DNA of 6,945 bases from contig DAGU01000096.1 of the NCBI GenBank assembly GCA_002498285.1, positions 507-7,451 on the forward strand, read 5' to 3'. Positions 1 to 4,829 of this stretch are shown here, piece after piece (position 1 is the first letter of the stretch; each line of letters opens with the position of its first letter). This DNA is from Methanomassiliicoccus sp. UBA386. Its GTDB lineage: Archaea > Thermoplasmatota > Thermoplasmata > Methanomassiliicoccales > Methanomassiliicoccaceae. The position numbers and the translations under genes are program-made. Below the pieces are notes generated by a model that was not told where the DNA came from, did no database searches, and saw nothing but the letters and a program-made list of their open reading frames with translations.

Positions 1-1
1 G

Positions 2-403
2 GTCATCGCCACCATCCTGATGGTCGCGATCACCGTGGTGCTGGCCGCGGTGCTGTATGTGATGGTAATGGGCTTCGGCGGCGACAACGGCGGGCAGGCC
101 CCGGCGTTCAGCGTGACCAAGGACGCATCCAACAAGAGATTTACCGTCAGCATCAACCCGGCCACGGACATCAGCAGCTTCAAGGTGAAGGTCGGAGACT
201 CGACCGCTGTGGATCTGTCTGCCCTCACCGGAGATCTAAAGTTTATTGATGCAGGCGGCGATACCAAGGTCAGTAGCGGCGATTATTTCACCTACACCCC
301 TGGGACTGTTGATACTATCGTTGACATCCTATGGGTTAATGGAGACTCCAGCCAGGTGGTAGCGACCTTCACCGTGTCGCTCCCCGCGCCAGCTGATCCT
401 TAA
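2..403 (+). CDS. Archaeal type IV pilin, 5' end missing
   Basis: This is the C-terminal 133 residues of a secreted pilin-like subunit; the frame is open to the window edge, so the true start and the prepilin peptidase site lie upstream. The visible N-terminus (VIATILMVAITVVLAAVLYV) is the hydrophobic helix typical of the archaeal pilin N-terminal family (PF07790/DUF1628), which anchors the prepilin in the membrane and packs the core of the pilus. A Gly-rich turn (GFGGDNGG) leads into a small beta-rich domain with Val/Thr/Asp alternation and a WVNGDSSQVVATFTV-like C-terminal strand, common in this family. It ends at TAA followed by T-runs, so it appears to be the last gene of its transcript. 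It could belong to the host chromosome or be cargo of the neighbouring element. Family assignment is firm; partner and function (adhesion, surface pilus) are inferred. Confidence 0.85.
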   Translation, partial: VIATILMVAITVVLAAVLYVMVMGFGGDNGGQAPAFSVTKDASNKRFTVSINPATDISSFKVKVGDSTAVDLSALTGDLKFIDAGGDTKVSSGDYFTYTPGTVDTIVDILWVNGDSSQVVATFTVSLPAPADP

Positions 404-424
404 GCCTGACCCGACTCAAACCCC

Positions 425-434
425 TTATTTTTTT
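425..434 (+). terminator. T-run terminator after the pilin gene
   Basis: TTATTTTTTT begins 21 bases after the pilin stop codon, in a locally T-rich stretch that continues with further T-runs at 466-470 and 488-492. Archaeal RNA polymerase terminates at such U-tracts without needing a hairpin. Assigned from sequence and position only. Confidence 0.5.
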
Positions 435-460
435 CAATTACCACTTTCAGCCGTTCAGAA

Positions 461-476
461 CGCTCTTTTTAGGGCG
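461..476 (+). terminator. Small hairpin with T loop, possible second terminator
   Basis: CGCTCT and AGGGCG can pair as a 6-bp stem (one G-U pair) around a TTTT loop, followed by another T-run at 488-492. It lies in the 170-base stretch between the pilin stop and the next promoter. Apart from this and the T-runs I see no gene, tRNA or obvious attachment site in 404-539. Confidence 0.3.
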
Positions 477-539
477 GCCAGTCTCTATTTTTCTCTCGAA
501 TGATGAGGGTAATATTCGGCCACCTCCCCCCACTCGACG

Positions 540-548
540 TTTATATCC
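540..548 (+). promoter_or_regulatory. TATA-like box upstream of the 601 gene
   Basis: TTTATATCC is a good match to an archaeal TATA box and the only one in this GC-rich patch. Archaeal transcription usually starts about 25-27 bp downstream of the box centre, here near 569-570. That leaves a leader of about 30 bases before the ATG at 601, with room for an SD site. Confidence 0.5.
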
Positions 549-600
549 GTCGCTCAATCGAGGCCGGGCCCGGAGGATGGGGGGCGAGGATGGAGACCAG

Positions 601-771
601 ATGAAATCATCGTTGGAAACAGAAAAATTGCTGGAATATGTCTATCAGCGTCAGGCCGCCCTAGTTCGGCCAGATGAACGCGATACGCATCCATTGCTGA
701 ACGAGCTGGCCGACATAATTATCGAGATAAAAGACCGAACGTTTGAGGAAATCGACCGAATGAGGCGTTAA
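601..771 (+). CDS. Small hypothetical helical protein (56 aa)
   Basis: I do not recognise this protein. It begins MKSSLETEKLLEYVYQRQAA and continues with charged, mostly helical sequence to a basic end (EIDRMRR); no Cys, signal peptide or membrane segment is present. I chose ATG 601 because GGAG at 592-595 sits five bases upstream and because the TATA-like box at 540-548 predicts a transcript start near 570. An in-frame ATG at 577 would add eight residues, but its GGAGG directly abuts the start codon, which is too close. The gene is convergent with the minus-strand regulator, and the two stop codons overlap (TAA 769-771 against TAA complement 768-770). Coding is less GC-rich than in the downstream operon. 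Confidence 0.6.
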   Translation: MKSSLETEKLLEYVYQRQAALVRPDERDTHPLLNELADIIIEIKDRTFEEIDRMRR

Positions 772-1070
772 TCCTCGGCAACATACGCCTCGATCTCGGC
801 CAACTTGTCGGCGACGAACTGGCCGCGCTCGGTCAGTGTGTAGTTGTACGTGAGATAGGGCCGCTCAATGGTCTCCTTTCGAACCAATCCAGCCTCTATC
901 AACTCTGCCAGGACATCCTTCAGCCTGTAATAATTCCCGGGTATCCCTCGGATGTCCTGGGTCTGTATCATCCTTGAATCTCGTATGAGCATGATCAGCT
1001 GTATGGTTCCCGCCTTCGCCAGTAATGCCATAATCTGACTGCTCAATGGTATTCCCGACTCAAAAAACAT
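768..1070 (-). CDS. Winged-helix transcriptional regulator (100 aa)
   Basis: This is a small DNA-binding protein of the HxlR/PadR/MarR-like winged-helix type seen in archaea. Residues 11-30 form helix 1, about 34-43 helix 2, and 47-61 (YYRLKDVLAELIEAGL) the recognition helix. Residues 62-79 (VRKETIERPYLTYNYTLT) are the wing, followed by the typical ERGQFVADKL helix. The open frame extends upstream to 1424 on this strand, but that part runs antisense through the 1192 gene and is low-complexity Ser/Arg sequence. I therefore place the start at ATG 1070-1068. No clear SD precedes it, so a leaderless or short-leader transcript is likely. It is divergent from the operon start, and palindromes lie at both promoters, so it is probably an autoregulating repressor of the element; that role is inferred. 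Confidence 0.75.
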   Translation of the reverse strand: MFFESGIPLSSQIMALLAKAGTIQLIMLIRDSRMIQTQDIRGIPGNYYRLKDVLAELIEAGLVRKETIERPYLTYNYTLTERGQFVADKLAEIEAYVAED

Positions 1071-1076
1071 TGGTAC
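1069..1076. repeat. Isolated operator-like half-site ATTGGTAC
   Basis: ATTGGTAC here is identical to the right half of the perfect palindrome at 1159-1172. It overlaps the start codon of the minus-strand regulator. A single half-site beside that gene and a full site beside the divergent operon would fit unequal repression of the two directions. Chance occurrence of 8 bp is possible. Confidence 0.35.
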
Positions 1077-1080
1077 AGTT

Positions 1081-1101
1081 AAGAAGTATTGTATTCTTCT
1101 T
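1081..1101. promoter_or_regulatory. 21-bp imperfect dyad, candidate operator of the regulator gene
   Basis: The arms AAGAAG and CTTCTT lie symmetrically around a centre at 1091, with additional symmetric AT pairs between them (16 of 20 positions match their complement). The site covers the predicted transcript start of the minus-strand regulator, so a dimer bound here would block that promoter. Its sequence is unrelated to the GTACCAATTGGTAC palindrome, suggesting a different binding protein. Confidence 0.45.
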
Positions 1102-1108
1102 GTCGAGT

Positions 1109-1117
1109 AGTATATAG
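1109..1117 (-). promoter_or_regulatory. TATA-like box for the minus-strand regulator
   Basis: On the minus strand this reads CTATATACT. Its centre is about 43 bp upstream of ATG 1070, predicting a transcript start near 1087 and a leader of about 16 bases. A second candidate on the same strand, TATAAATTGA (1121-1130), would start transcription near 1100. Confidence 0.45.
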
Positions 1118-1124
1118 AAATCAA

Positions 1125-1133
1125 TTTATAATC
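1125..1133 (+). promoter_or_regulatory. TATA-like box for the long operon
   Basis: TTTATAATC is the best TATA-like box upstream of the 1192 gene. It predicts a transcript start near 1155, about 37 bases before ATG 1192. This is the only clear promoter I see for the 5.7-kb operon; the divergent box for the regulator lies about 15 bp away, so the two promoters probably interfere. Confidence 0.45.
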
Positions 1134-1158
1134 TATAGCTCCAATCACCGCCGACCGT

Positions 1159-1172
1159 GTACCAATTGGTAC
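1159..1172. promoter_or_regulatory. Perfect 14-bp palindrome, candidate operator of the operon
   Basis: GTACCAATTGGTAC is fully self-complementary. It lies just downstream of the predicted operon transcript start and upstream of the SD, a normal place for an archaeal repressor to block polymerase. Half of it (ATTGGTAC) recurs at 1069-1076. One of the two winged-helix proteins encoded on either side is the likely ligand. Confidence 0.55.
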
Positions 1173-1191
1173 TCGGTATGGAGATGAGAAA

Positions 1192-1542
1192 ATGCAACCC
1201 GAACCACAGATTGTGAAACTACTCGTCGCCAACGGCCTCCGGCCGGCGGAGGCGAGAACGCTGGCCTGCTGGAACGAAGATGACGACGAGCTGACCCAGC
1301 TCGACATGGAGAACATAGCTGGACTGAGGCAGCCAGAGGTTAGTCTGGCCGTCTGCGAGATGCGCCGCCGTGGCTGGCTGCGACAGATCGCCAAGCGGAA
1401 GCCCGAGCGTGGAGCACCCGTCAAGGTCTACACCCTCGCCATACCCATGCGTGACATCGTGCGCGAGATCGTGGCCGAGCGCACCAGGGAGATAGACCAG
1501 GCCCAGGAGCTGACCGTCCAGCTGCTTCAGGCGGTAGCGTGA
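1192..1542 (+). CDS. Winged-helix regulator, first gene of the operon (116 aa)
   Basis: This protein has the TrmB/MarR-like winged-helix layout: helix 1 at 5-15, helix 2 at 17-29, a short acidic loop (NEDDDE), and a helix-turn-helix at about 35-63 ending in the recognition helix QPEVSLAVCEMRRRGWL. The basic wing at 64-82 contains KRKPERG. Residues 85-115 form a long charged helix that could pair two subunits. The start at ATG 1192 has a strong SD, GGAGATGAG (1180-1188), three bases upstream. It opens the long operon and is transcribed away from the minus-strand winged-helix gene; together they resemble a two-regulator switch of a provirus. Its stop overlaps the next start (TGATG). DNA-binding fold is clear from sequence; target and sign of regulation are inferred. 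Confidence 0.75.
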   Translation: MQPEPQIVKLLVANGLRPAEARTLACWNEDDDELTQLDMENIAGLRQPEVSLAVCEMRRRGWLRQIAKRKPERGAPVKVYTLAIPMRDIVREIVAERTREIDQAQELTVQLLQAVA

Positions 1543-1721
1543 TGCCAGACTACGAACTTATCAACATAATGGCCGACCGGGACCGCCGTGAATGTGAGGC
1601 CGAGATCAAGGCCGCAGAATACGACGCCTGGGCCGAGCAGATCGCCGCCTTGCGCCTCACTCCCGACATGCCGCCCGAGGCCATCCACGACATGATCGCC
1701 AACGCCCTGGGGGAGGAATGA
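1542..1721 (+). CDS. Small acidic hypothetical protein (59 aa)
   Basis: Not recognised. MPDYELINIMADRDRRECEA opens a charged helical protein with a second predicted helix near the C-terminus (PPEAIHDMIANALGEE). The start is ATG 1542, sharing its A with the TGA of the regulator before it (TGATG), so translation is probably coupled; a GTG one codon upstream is also open. A short acidic partner of a DNA-binding protein is one possibility, but nothing in the sequence proves it. Confidence 0.6.
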   Translation: MPDYELINIMADRDRRECEAEIKAAEYDAWAEQIAALRLTPDMPPEAIHDMIANALGEE

Positions 1722-1723
1722 GC

Positions 1724-2173
1724 ATGGTCGCCAAGATACTCGATCCAAGCCTCCTCACCTACGAGCCCCGGAGGGAAAGGAACTACGAGAAGCTGAAAAA
1801 AGCCCTTGGAGAATATGGCGCCCCTGGTGAGTGGGGATTCAAGTACGTCTTCAAGGGCTATGGCTATCGCCAGTCCACTATGCAGTACGGCGTCGAACTG
1901 GCAGTCCCCCAGGGCTGCCAGGACCTCGACGGTGTCAAAGCCGAGGTCCTGGAGATCGTCCAGCACCTAAGGGCCGCTGAGGGAATAAAGATCATCCAGA
2001 TAAACGAGCACACCCACGGAGACTTTGGCGTCTGGCAGCTGGAGTACTGTCCAGAGTATGACCGCTGGGACATGACCAGGCAATATTACATGCGCGTGGT
2101 CGAGAGATACAGCGGCACGCTCGATGAGATGATGGACAGGATCGCCAGAAACCACTACGTGGAGGTGGCGTGA
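1724..2173 (+). CDS. Hypothetical soluble protein (149 aa)
   Basis: Not recognised. The protein has mixed alpha/beta character: a basic helical start (PRRERNYEKLKKALGEYG), a Gly/Tyr-rich central part (WGFKYVFKGYGYRQSTMQYG), then alternating strands and helices ending in DEMMDRIARNHYVEVA. No membrane segment, signal peptide or catalytic motif is visible. Two ATGs compete: 1718 overlaps the previous stop (ATGA), but the SD GGGAGG at 1711-1716 is only one base away from it. ATG 1724 has seven bases of spacing, so I prefer it; the difference is two residues. The same arrangement, TGAGCATG behind a GGAGG, recurs at the next junction. Confidence 0.65.
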   Translation: MVAKILDPSLLTYEPRRERNYEKLKKALGEYGAPGEWGFKYVFKGYGYRQSTMQYGVELAVPQGCQDLDGVKAEVLEIVQHLRAAEGIKIIQINEHTHGDFGVWQLEYCPEYDRWDMTRQYYMRVVERYSGTLDEMMDRIARNHYVEVA

Positions 2174-2175
2174 GC

Positions 2176-2436
2176 ATGTCCGAGGTCAAGATCACCGCCA
2201 TGCTCGACCTGGTCAAGGGCGATGCGTCCTGGGAGGAGGTCGGCCGGGACCTAGGGGCGTTCCTGGATGCCAATACCCCGGAACTCGACCCCGCCGACGT
2301 CGTGCTGGAGGTCAGCTACATCCCCGAGGACGGCGACATCCTCCTGCGGCTGCCCGGACACATGAGCATCTGGCTCCCCAAATGGCAGCTGGAGAAGGCC
2401 ATAACGATGGCGGTCCAGAAGGAGGCCGGAGTGTGA
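2176..2436 (+). CDS. Hypothetical acidic protein (86 aa)
   Basis: Not recognised. It begins MSEVKITAMLDLVKGDASWE and has an acidic middle with two likely beta strands (DVVLEVSYIP, GDILLRLPG), then a helix (WQLEKAITMAVQKEAGV). ATG 2176 is chosen because GGAGGTGG at 2161-2168 lies seven bases upstream. GTG 2170, which overlaps the previous stop, is also open and would add two residues. It ends directly before the integrase start (TGA then ATG), so it is translated from the same message just ahead of the recombinase. A small accessory or directionality role is possible, but the sequence lacks a clear DNA-binding motif. Confidence 0.6.
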   Translation: MSEVKITAMLDLVKGDASWEEVGRDLGAFLDANTPELDPADVVLEVSYIPEDGDILLRLPGHMSIWLPKWQLEKAITMAVQKEAGV

Positions 2437-3480
2437 ATGCCGCCCTCCGAACGCAACGCTCTGGAGTTGATCGACGAATACCTGGGGAAAAAGGTTCGTC
2501 GTGGCCGACTGAGCCAGGGAAAAGCCGACGCATACCGCGCCAGGTTGATGATCGCTCTGGACTCCCTGCGCGACGCTGGGCTGGGCTGCACCCCGTCCAC
2601 CATCGGGGAGCCGGAGATCGAGCACATACTGGACGTGACCTTCGGGCACGAACGCCCCCGCTCGAAGCGCTGGGACGTGTCGATCCTGAACGGCTACCTC
2701 AAGCACTACGGGAACAAGGTCATCGACGAAATGATGATTACCTGGCCCCAGGACGGCCGGGTGAACGTGGACTGGCTCTCATCGCAGGAAGCGGTGGCCA
2801 TGCTGGAGGCCGCCCGGCCGGGCATCGAACAACTGGTCGTCCATCTGGAGCTGCGCCTATGGTTGCGTCGCATCGAGGTCCAGCGGATGACGCCGGAGGA
2901 CATCCAAGAGATGAGGATGCTCGATCCGGAGACGGAGGAGGAGTTCGACGGCTTCATCCACATCCACGGCAAGGGCCGGGCCGGCGGAAAATGGCGGACG
3001 CTGCCATACGCTCCGGAGACCAAGGACATACTGCGGGAGTACGACCGCCAGCGCGAACGGATGATCGCCAAGGCCAGGGAGATCGACCCGCAGGCACAGC
3101 TCCCGAGGGACGAGAACGGCCGGGAGGTCTACGTGATCTACCGACGCCGGGGCCGTTTGGGAGCTTACTCGAAATCGGGCATCGACAGCATCGTGGCCAG
3201 GGTGGCCAAGAGGGCCGGGATAGCCAGGACCATCACCAATCACACGCTGCGCAGGACCGGAGCGCGGATAGCGTACTTCGCCGGCGTGCTGCTGGTGGAG
3301 ATCATGGAGGGGCTGGGCCACTCGTCGGAGAAGGAGACCATCAAGTATCTCGGGCTGACCGTGAACGAGCTTTCCAGGGCGCAGGCGAAGGTGCATCAGT
3401 ACCTGCAACGCGTCAAGGCGAGAATGAAGGACGGAGCGCCGCCGGTCGCCCCGTCGGAAGGGGCGAGGGTGTCGGGATGA
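2437..3480 (+). CDS. Tyrosine recombinase / integrase (347 aa)
   Basis: This enzyme cuts and rejoins DNA through a covalent 3'-phosphotyrosine link, normally to integrate or excise an element or resolve dimers. Residues 1-110 form the helical core-binding (SAM-like) domain; 113-325 form the catalytic domain. The active-site set is complete: Arg144 in LRRIE (in place of the usual GLRISE), Lys179 in HGKG, His269 and Arg272 in HTLRR, His295 in GLGH, and nucleophile Tyr304 in IKYLGL. The His295-Tyr304 spacing is typical. A Pro/Gly tail of about 20 residues follows. ATG 2437 directly follows the previous TGA, with GGAG at 2428-2431. Its place inside an operon, with no visible tRNA or attachment site next to it, is less usual than a terminal integrase. 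The family is certain; integration rather than dimer resolution is inferred. Confidence 0.93.
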   Translation: MPPSERNALELIDEYLGKKVRRGRLSQGKADAYRARLMIALDSLRDAGLGCTPSTIGEPEIEHILDVTFGHERPRSKRWDVSILNGYLKHYGNKVIDEMMITWPQDGRVNVDWLSSQEAVAMLEAARPGIEQLVVHLELRLWLRRIEVQRMTPEDIQEMRMLDPETEEEFDGFIHIHGKGRAGGKWRTLPYAPETKDILREYDRQRERMIAKAREIDPQAQLPRDENGREVYVIYRRRGRLGAYSKSGIDSIVARVAKRAGIARTITNHTLRRTGARIAYFAGVLLVEIMEGLGHSSEKETIKYLGLTVNELSRAQAKVHQYLQRVKARMKDGAPPVAPSEGARVSG

Positions 3481-3722
3481 TTGTACAGAAGTGTTCAGGG
3501 CAAAAAAAGAAGGTAGCCAGTAAGGTGGAGTGGGCTCTGCCGGATTTGACCATCCCACCCAGACTGGAAAATCTGCAAAATGCCCCTGAAAAAACCCTAG
3601 AAAATGGCCCGAAAACTCACGCTCTCGCCGACGAAATGAAGCGGTGGGCACATAGGGCGTACATCCTCAACAGCGCCGTAGCGGCTGAGCGCCTAGTAGT
3701 CATCGAGGAGGCTGGACCATGA
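3477..3722 (+). CDS. Hypothetical basic protein (81 aa)
   Basis: Not recognised. MIVQKCSGQKKKVASK gives a strongly basic N-terminus. A Pro/Asn-rich middle (LPDLTIPPRLENLQNAPEKT) looks unstructured, and a helix follows from about 48 to 78 (HALADEMKRWAHRAYILNSA). The start overlaps the integrase stop (ATGA at 3477-3480), with GAGGGTG at 3464-3470 as SD. Base composition between 3480 and 3620 is clearly more AT-rich (runs of A) than in the integrase, so this segment may have a different origin. Its basic end could contact nucleic acid; that is a guess. Confidence 0.6.
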   Translation: MIVQKCSGQKKKVASKVEWALPDLTIPPRLENLQNAPEKTLENGPKTHALADEMKRWAHRAYILNSAVAAERLVVIEEAGP

Positions 3723-3859
3723 GCACCATCCTCATGCAGTGCGACCGCTGCCACCGCGTTTACACCGTTGACACGGTGCGCGACCGCATGATCTGCCCGG
3801 CCTGCCGCGCTCAGACCTCGCAGCAGCTCATCATCCGCCTGCCGGTCGAGGTGATCTGA
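3719..3859 (+). CDS. Tiny zinc-ribbon protein (46 aa)
   Basis: A complete gene only 46 codons long. It carries two CxxC knuckles, CDRC (residues 8-11) and CPAC (26-29), the pattern of a one-domain zinc ribbon that binds one Zn ion and commonly contacts nucleic acids or proteins. A helix-like tail (QTSQQLIIRLPVEVI) follows. The start codon overlaps the previous stop (ATGA at 3719-3722), and GAGGAGG at 3705-3711 gives an ideal seven-base spacing. Its last codons, GAG GTG ATC TGA, double as the SD of the next gene. Confidence 0.75.
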   Translation: MSTILMQCDRCHRVYTVDTVRDRMICPACRAQTSQQLIIRLPVEVI

Positions 3860-4041
3860 TGGCCGAGCAGTCGGAACCCATTCACAGGTGCGAATGCGGG
3901 TCCGAGGAGGGGGTCACCGAGATGTTGGGCTGCCTGCCGCTCATGTCATGGTGCGCTCGCTGCGGCAAGGCATACGACCCATGGAACGGTTTCATACGGG
4001 TGCCAAGCCAGGACCGCCCGCTCATCGAGGAGGTGATCTGA
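3859..4041 (+). CDS. Small zinc-ribbon protein (60 aa)
   Basis: The second of two adjacent zinc-ribbon genes. Cys11 and Cys13 (CECG) with Cys32 and Cys35 (CARCG) can form a metal site, and Cys25 lies between; the first pair is spaced CxC rather than CxxC. The phrase MSWCARCGKAYDPW is typical of zinc-ribbon proteins in phage and archaeal elements. Function is unknown; nucleic-acid or protein binding is inferred from the fold. It starts at ATG 3859 within TGATG and uses GAGGTG at 3848-3853 as SD. It ends in EEVI, encoded by the same SD-bearing junction sequence as its neighbour. Confidence 0.75.
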   Translation: MAEQSEPIHRCECGSEEGVTEMLGCLPLMSWCARCGKAYDPWNGFIRVPSQDRPLIEEVI

Positions 4042-4347
4042 ATGGCGGCCATCGAGATCTCGTTCCGGCCGGACATGCGGGAGGCCATCGTCGCCGGCCG
4101 CAAGTGCTGCACATCGCGGACCAGCTGCAAGGGGCGGCCGGGCGACACGTTCGCCATAGGCACTCGCCAGTATCGATTGACTGCCGTCCGCCGCCACCCG
4201 CTTCACTACGTCGCCTCGGTGCTCTACAAAGATGAGGGCGTCGACAGCCCGGCGGAGTTCGGCGCCCTCTGGGCCGAGATATACCCAGTACGTGGATGCG
4301 ACCCGTTCCAGCTCGTCTGGGTCCACCATTTCGAGGAGGTGGCCTGA
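4042..4347 (+). CDS. ASCH-domain protein (101 aa)
   Basis: The protein matches the compact ASCH domain, a PUA-like beta barrel thought to bind RNA or modified nucleotides; some members are nucleases or deaminase-like amidohydrolases. Evidence is the motif GRKCCTSRTSCKGRPGDTF at residues 19-37 (family pattern GRKxxTxR...G..GD.F), followed by the LTAVRR strand and VASVLYKDEGVDSPAEFGALW at 57-77, which matches the usual EGF.SPEEF..W segment. The barrel closes with FQLVWVHHFEEV. At 101 residues it is a full single domain. It directly follows a zinc-ribbon gene (TGA then ATG) with the SD AGGAGGTGATC (4028-4038), a complete match to the 16S tail. Its substrate cannot be read from sequence. Confidence 0.75.
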   Translation: MAAIEISFRPDMREAIVAGRKCCTSRTSCKGRPGDTFAIGTRQYRLTAVRRHPLHYVASVLYKDEGVDSPAEFGALWAEIYPVRGCDPFQLVWVHHFEEVA

Positions 4348-4508
4348 TGCACACGCCAGGATGCCGGACCTGTGCCCACCAAGGCCAGATGCCGGACCTG
4401 CCGCCCTGCTCCGTATGCAGCCGCACATACTCGCTGCAATGGGAGCCGACGGCCACGGCGGCCACGCTGATCGGCATCATCCAGGACGACCCGGCCGGGG
4501 TGATCTGA
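4347..4508 (+). CDS. Tiny Cys-rich putative zinc protein (53 aa)
   Basis: The N-terminal half carries CRTC (6-9) and CSVC (21-24), with His11 between, a compact zinc-knuckle pattern. The C-terminal half (SLQWEPTATAATLIGIIQDDPAGVI) lacks a motif. No family is recognised. The start is ATG 4347 in TGATG, with GAGGAGGTGG just upstream as SD; upstream in-frame ATG 4296 would run through the ASCH gene and is rejected. It ends in GVI, again encoded by the shared GGTGATCTGATG junction. Confidence 0.65.
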   Translation: MHTPGCRTCAHQGQMPDLPPCSVCSRTYSLQWEPTATAATLIGIIQDDPAGVI

Positions 4509-4714
4509 TGCGCGACCTACCATCTTGGACCGCTGCCCTGGTCGAGGAAGTGGACATCGACGCCGACGCGCATGCTCAGGTCGGGCATTGCGACCACGCA
4601 GCTTTCTCCTCCGCACATCGGGCGGTCTGCTACGCCCGGCACAGCGCGGCGGATACAGTCATCGTCTACGACCGCGACGGCAACATAATCTTCCCTGAGG
4701 AGGCGAGCCTGTGA
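4508..4714 (+). CDS. Hypothetical acidic protein with Cys/His (68 aa)
   Basis: Not recognised. MRDLPSWTAALVEEVDIDAD is an acidic helical start. The middle HAQVGHCDHAAFSSAHRAVCYARH contains five His and two Cys and could hold a metal, though no standard finger spacing is present. The last part, ADTVIVYDRDGNIIFPEE, looks like a beta hairpin. ATG 4508 shares its A with the previous stop (TGATG), and GGGGTGATC upstream serves as SD. A longer in-frame start at 4232 would overlap two other genes and is rejected. Confidence 0.6.
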   Translation: MRDLPSWTAALVEEVDIDADAHAQVGHCDHAAFSSAHRAVCYARHSAADTVIVYDRDGNIIFPEEASL

Positions 4715-4821
4715 GCTACCCCGATTCTTCGGCATCGGTGTTCCTCGCCGTCGAGGTCCTGGCGTTCATGTCGCTGTGGGCCGGCATGATCCTATGGGCG
4801 TTCCTGTCCGTGGCGGGGTAG
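4711..4821 (+). CDS. Small single-pass membrane protein (36 aa), TAG stop
   Basis: After a short polar start (MSYPDSSAS), residues 10-36 are almost entirely hydrophobic (VFLAVEVLAFMSLWAGMILW and on to AFLSVAG), enough for one membrane helix with a single acidic residue inside. GTG 4711 overlaps the previous stop (GTGA), with GAGGAGG at 4697-4703 seven bases upstream, so a start here is well supported despite the length. It ends in TAG, the only amber stop in the window. Reading through it would add three residues (VIA) and end at TGA 4831-4833, overlapping the next start by four bases. A holin-like, anchor or regulatory peptide role is possible; nothing decides between them. Confidence 0.6.
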   Translation: MSYPDSSASVFLAVEVLAFMSLWAGMILWAFLSVAG

Positions 4822-4829
4822 GTGATCGC

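Noticed and set aside
404..540. tRNA gene or att remnant
   Set aside because: I looked for a cloverleaf, the T-loop consensus and a terminal stem and found none; GTTCAGAAC at 453-461 is too short to interpret.
577..600. Earlier start for the small gene at 601
   Set aside because: The SD-like GGAGG touches the ATG at 577, and the predicted transcript start would leave only a few leader bases; ATG 601 has correct spacing.
1071..1424. N-terminal extension of the minus-strand winged-helix gene
   Set aside because: The extension runs antisense through the divergent promoter region and the 1192 regulator, and encodes Ser/Arg low-complexity sequence; the domain is complete from ATG 1070.
2382..3476. 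Long plus-strand frame overlapping the integrase
   Set aside because: It encodes Gly/Arg/Pro-rich sequence typical of an out-of-frame GC-rich gene; only its end from 3477 is a real gene.
2857..3651. Minus-strand frame of 264 codons
   Set aside because: It is the complement of the integrase and the gene after it, with no SD and Arg/His/Pro-rich composition; considered a shadow.
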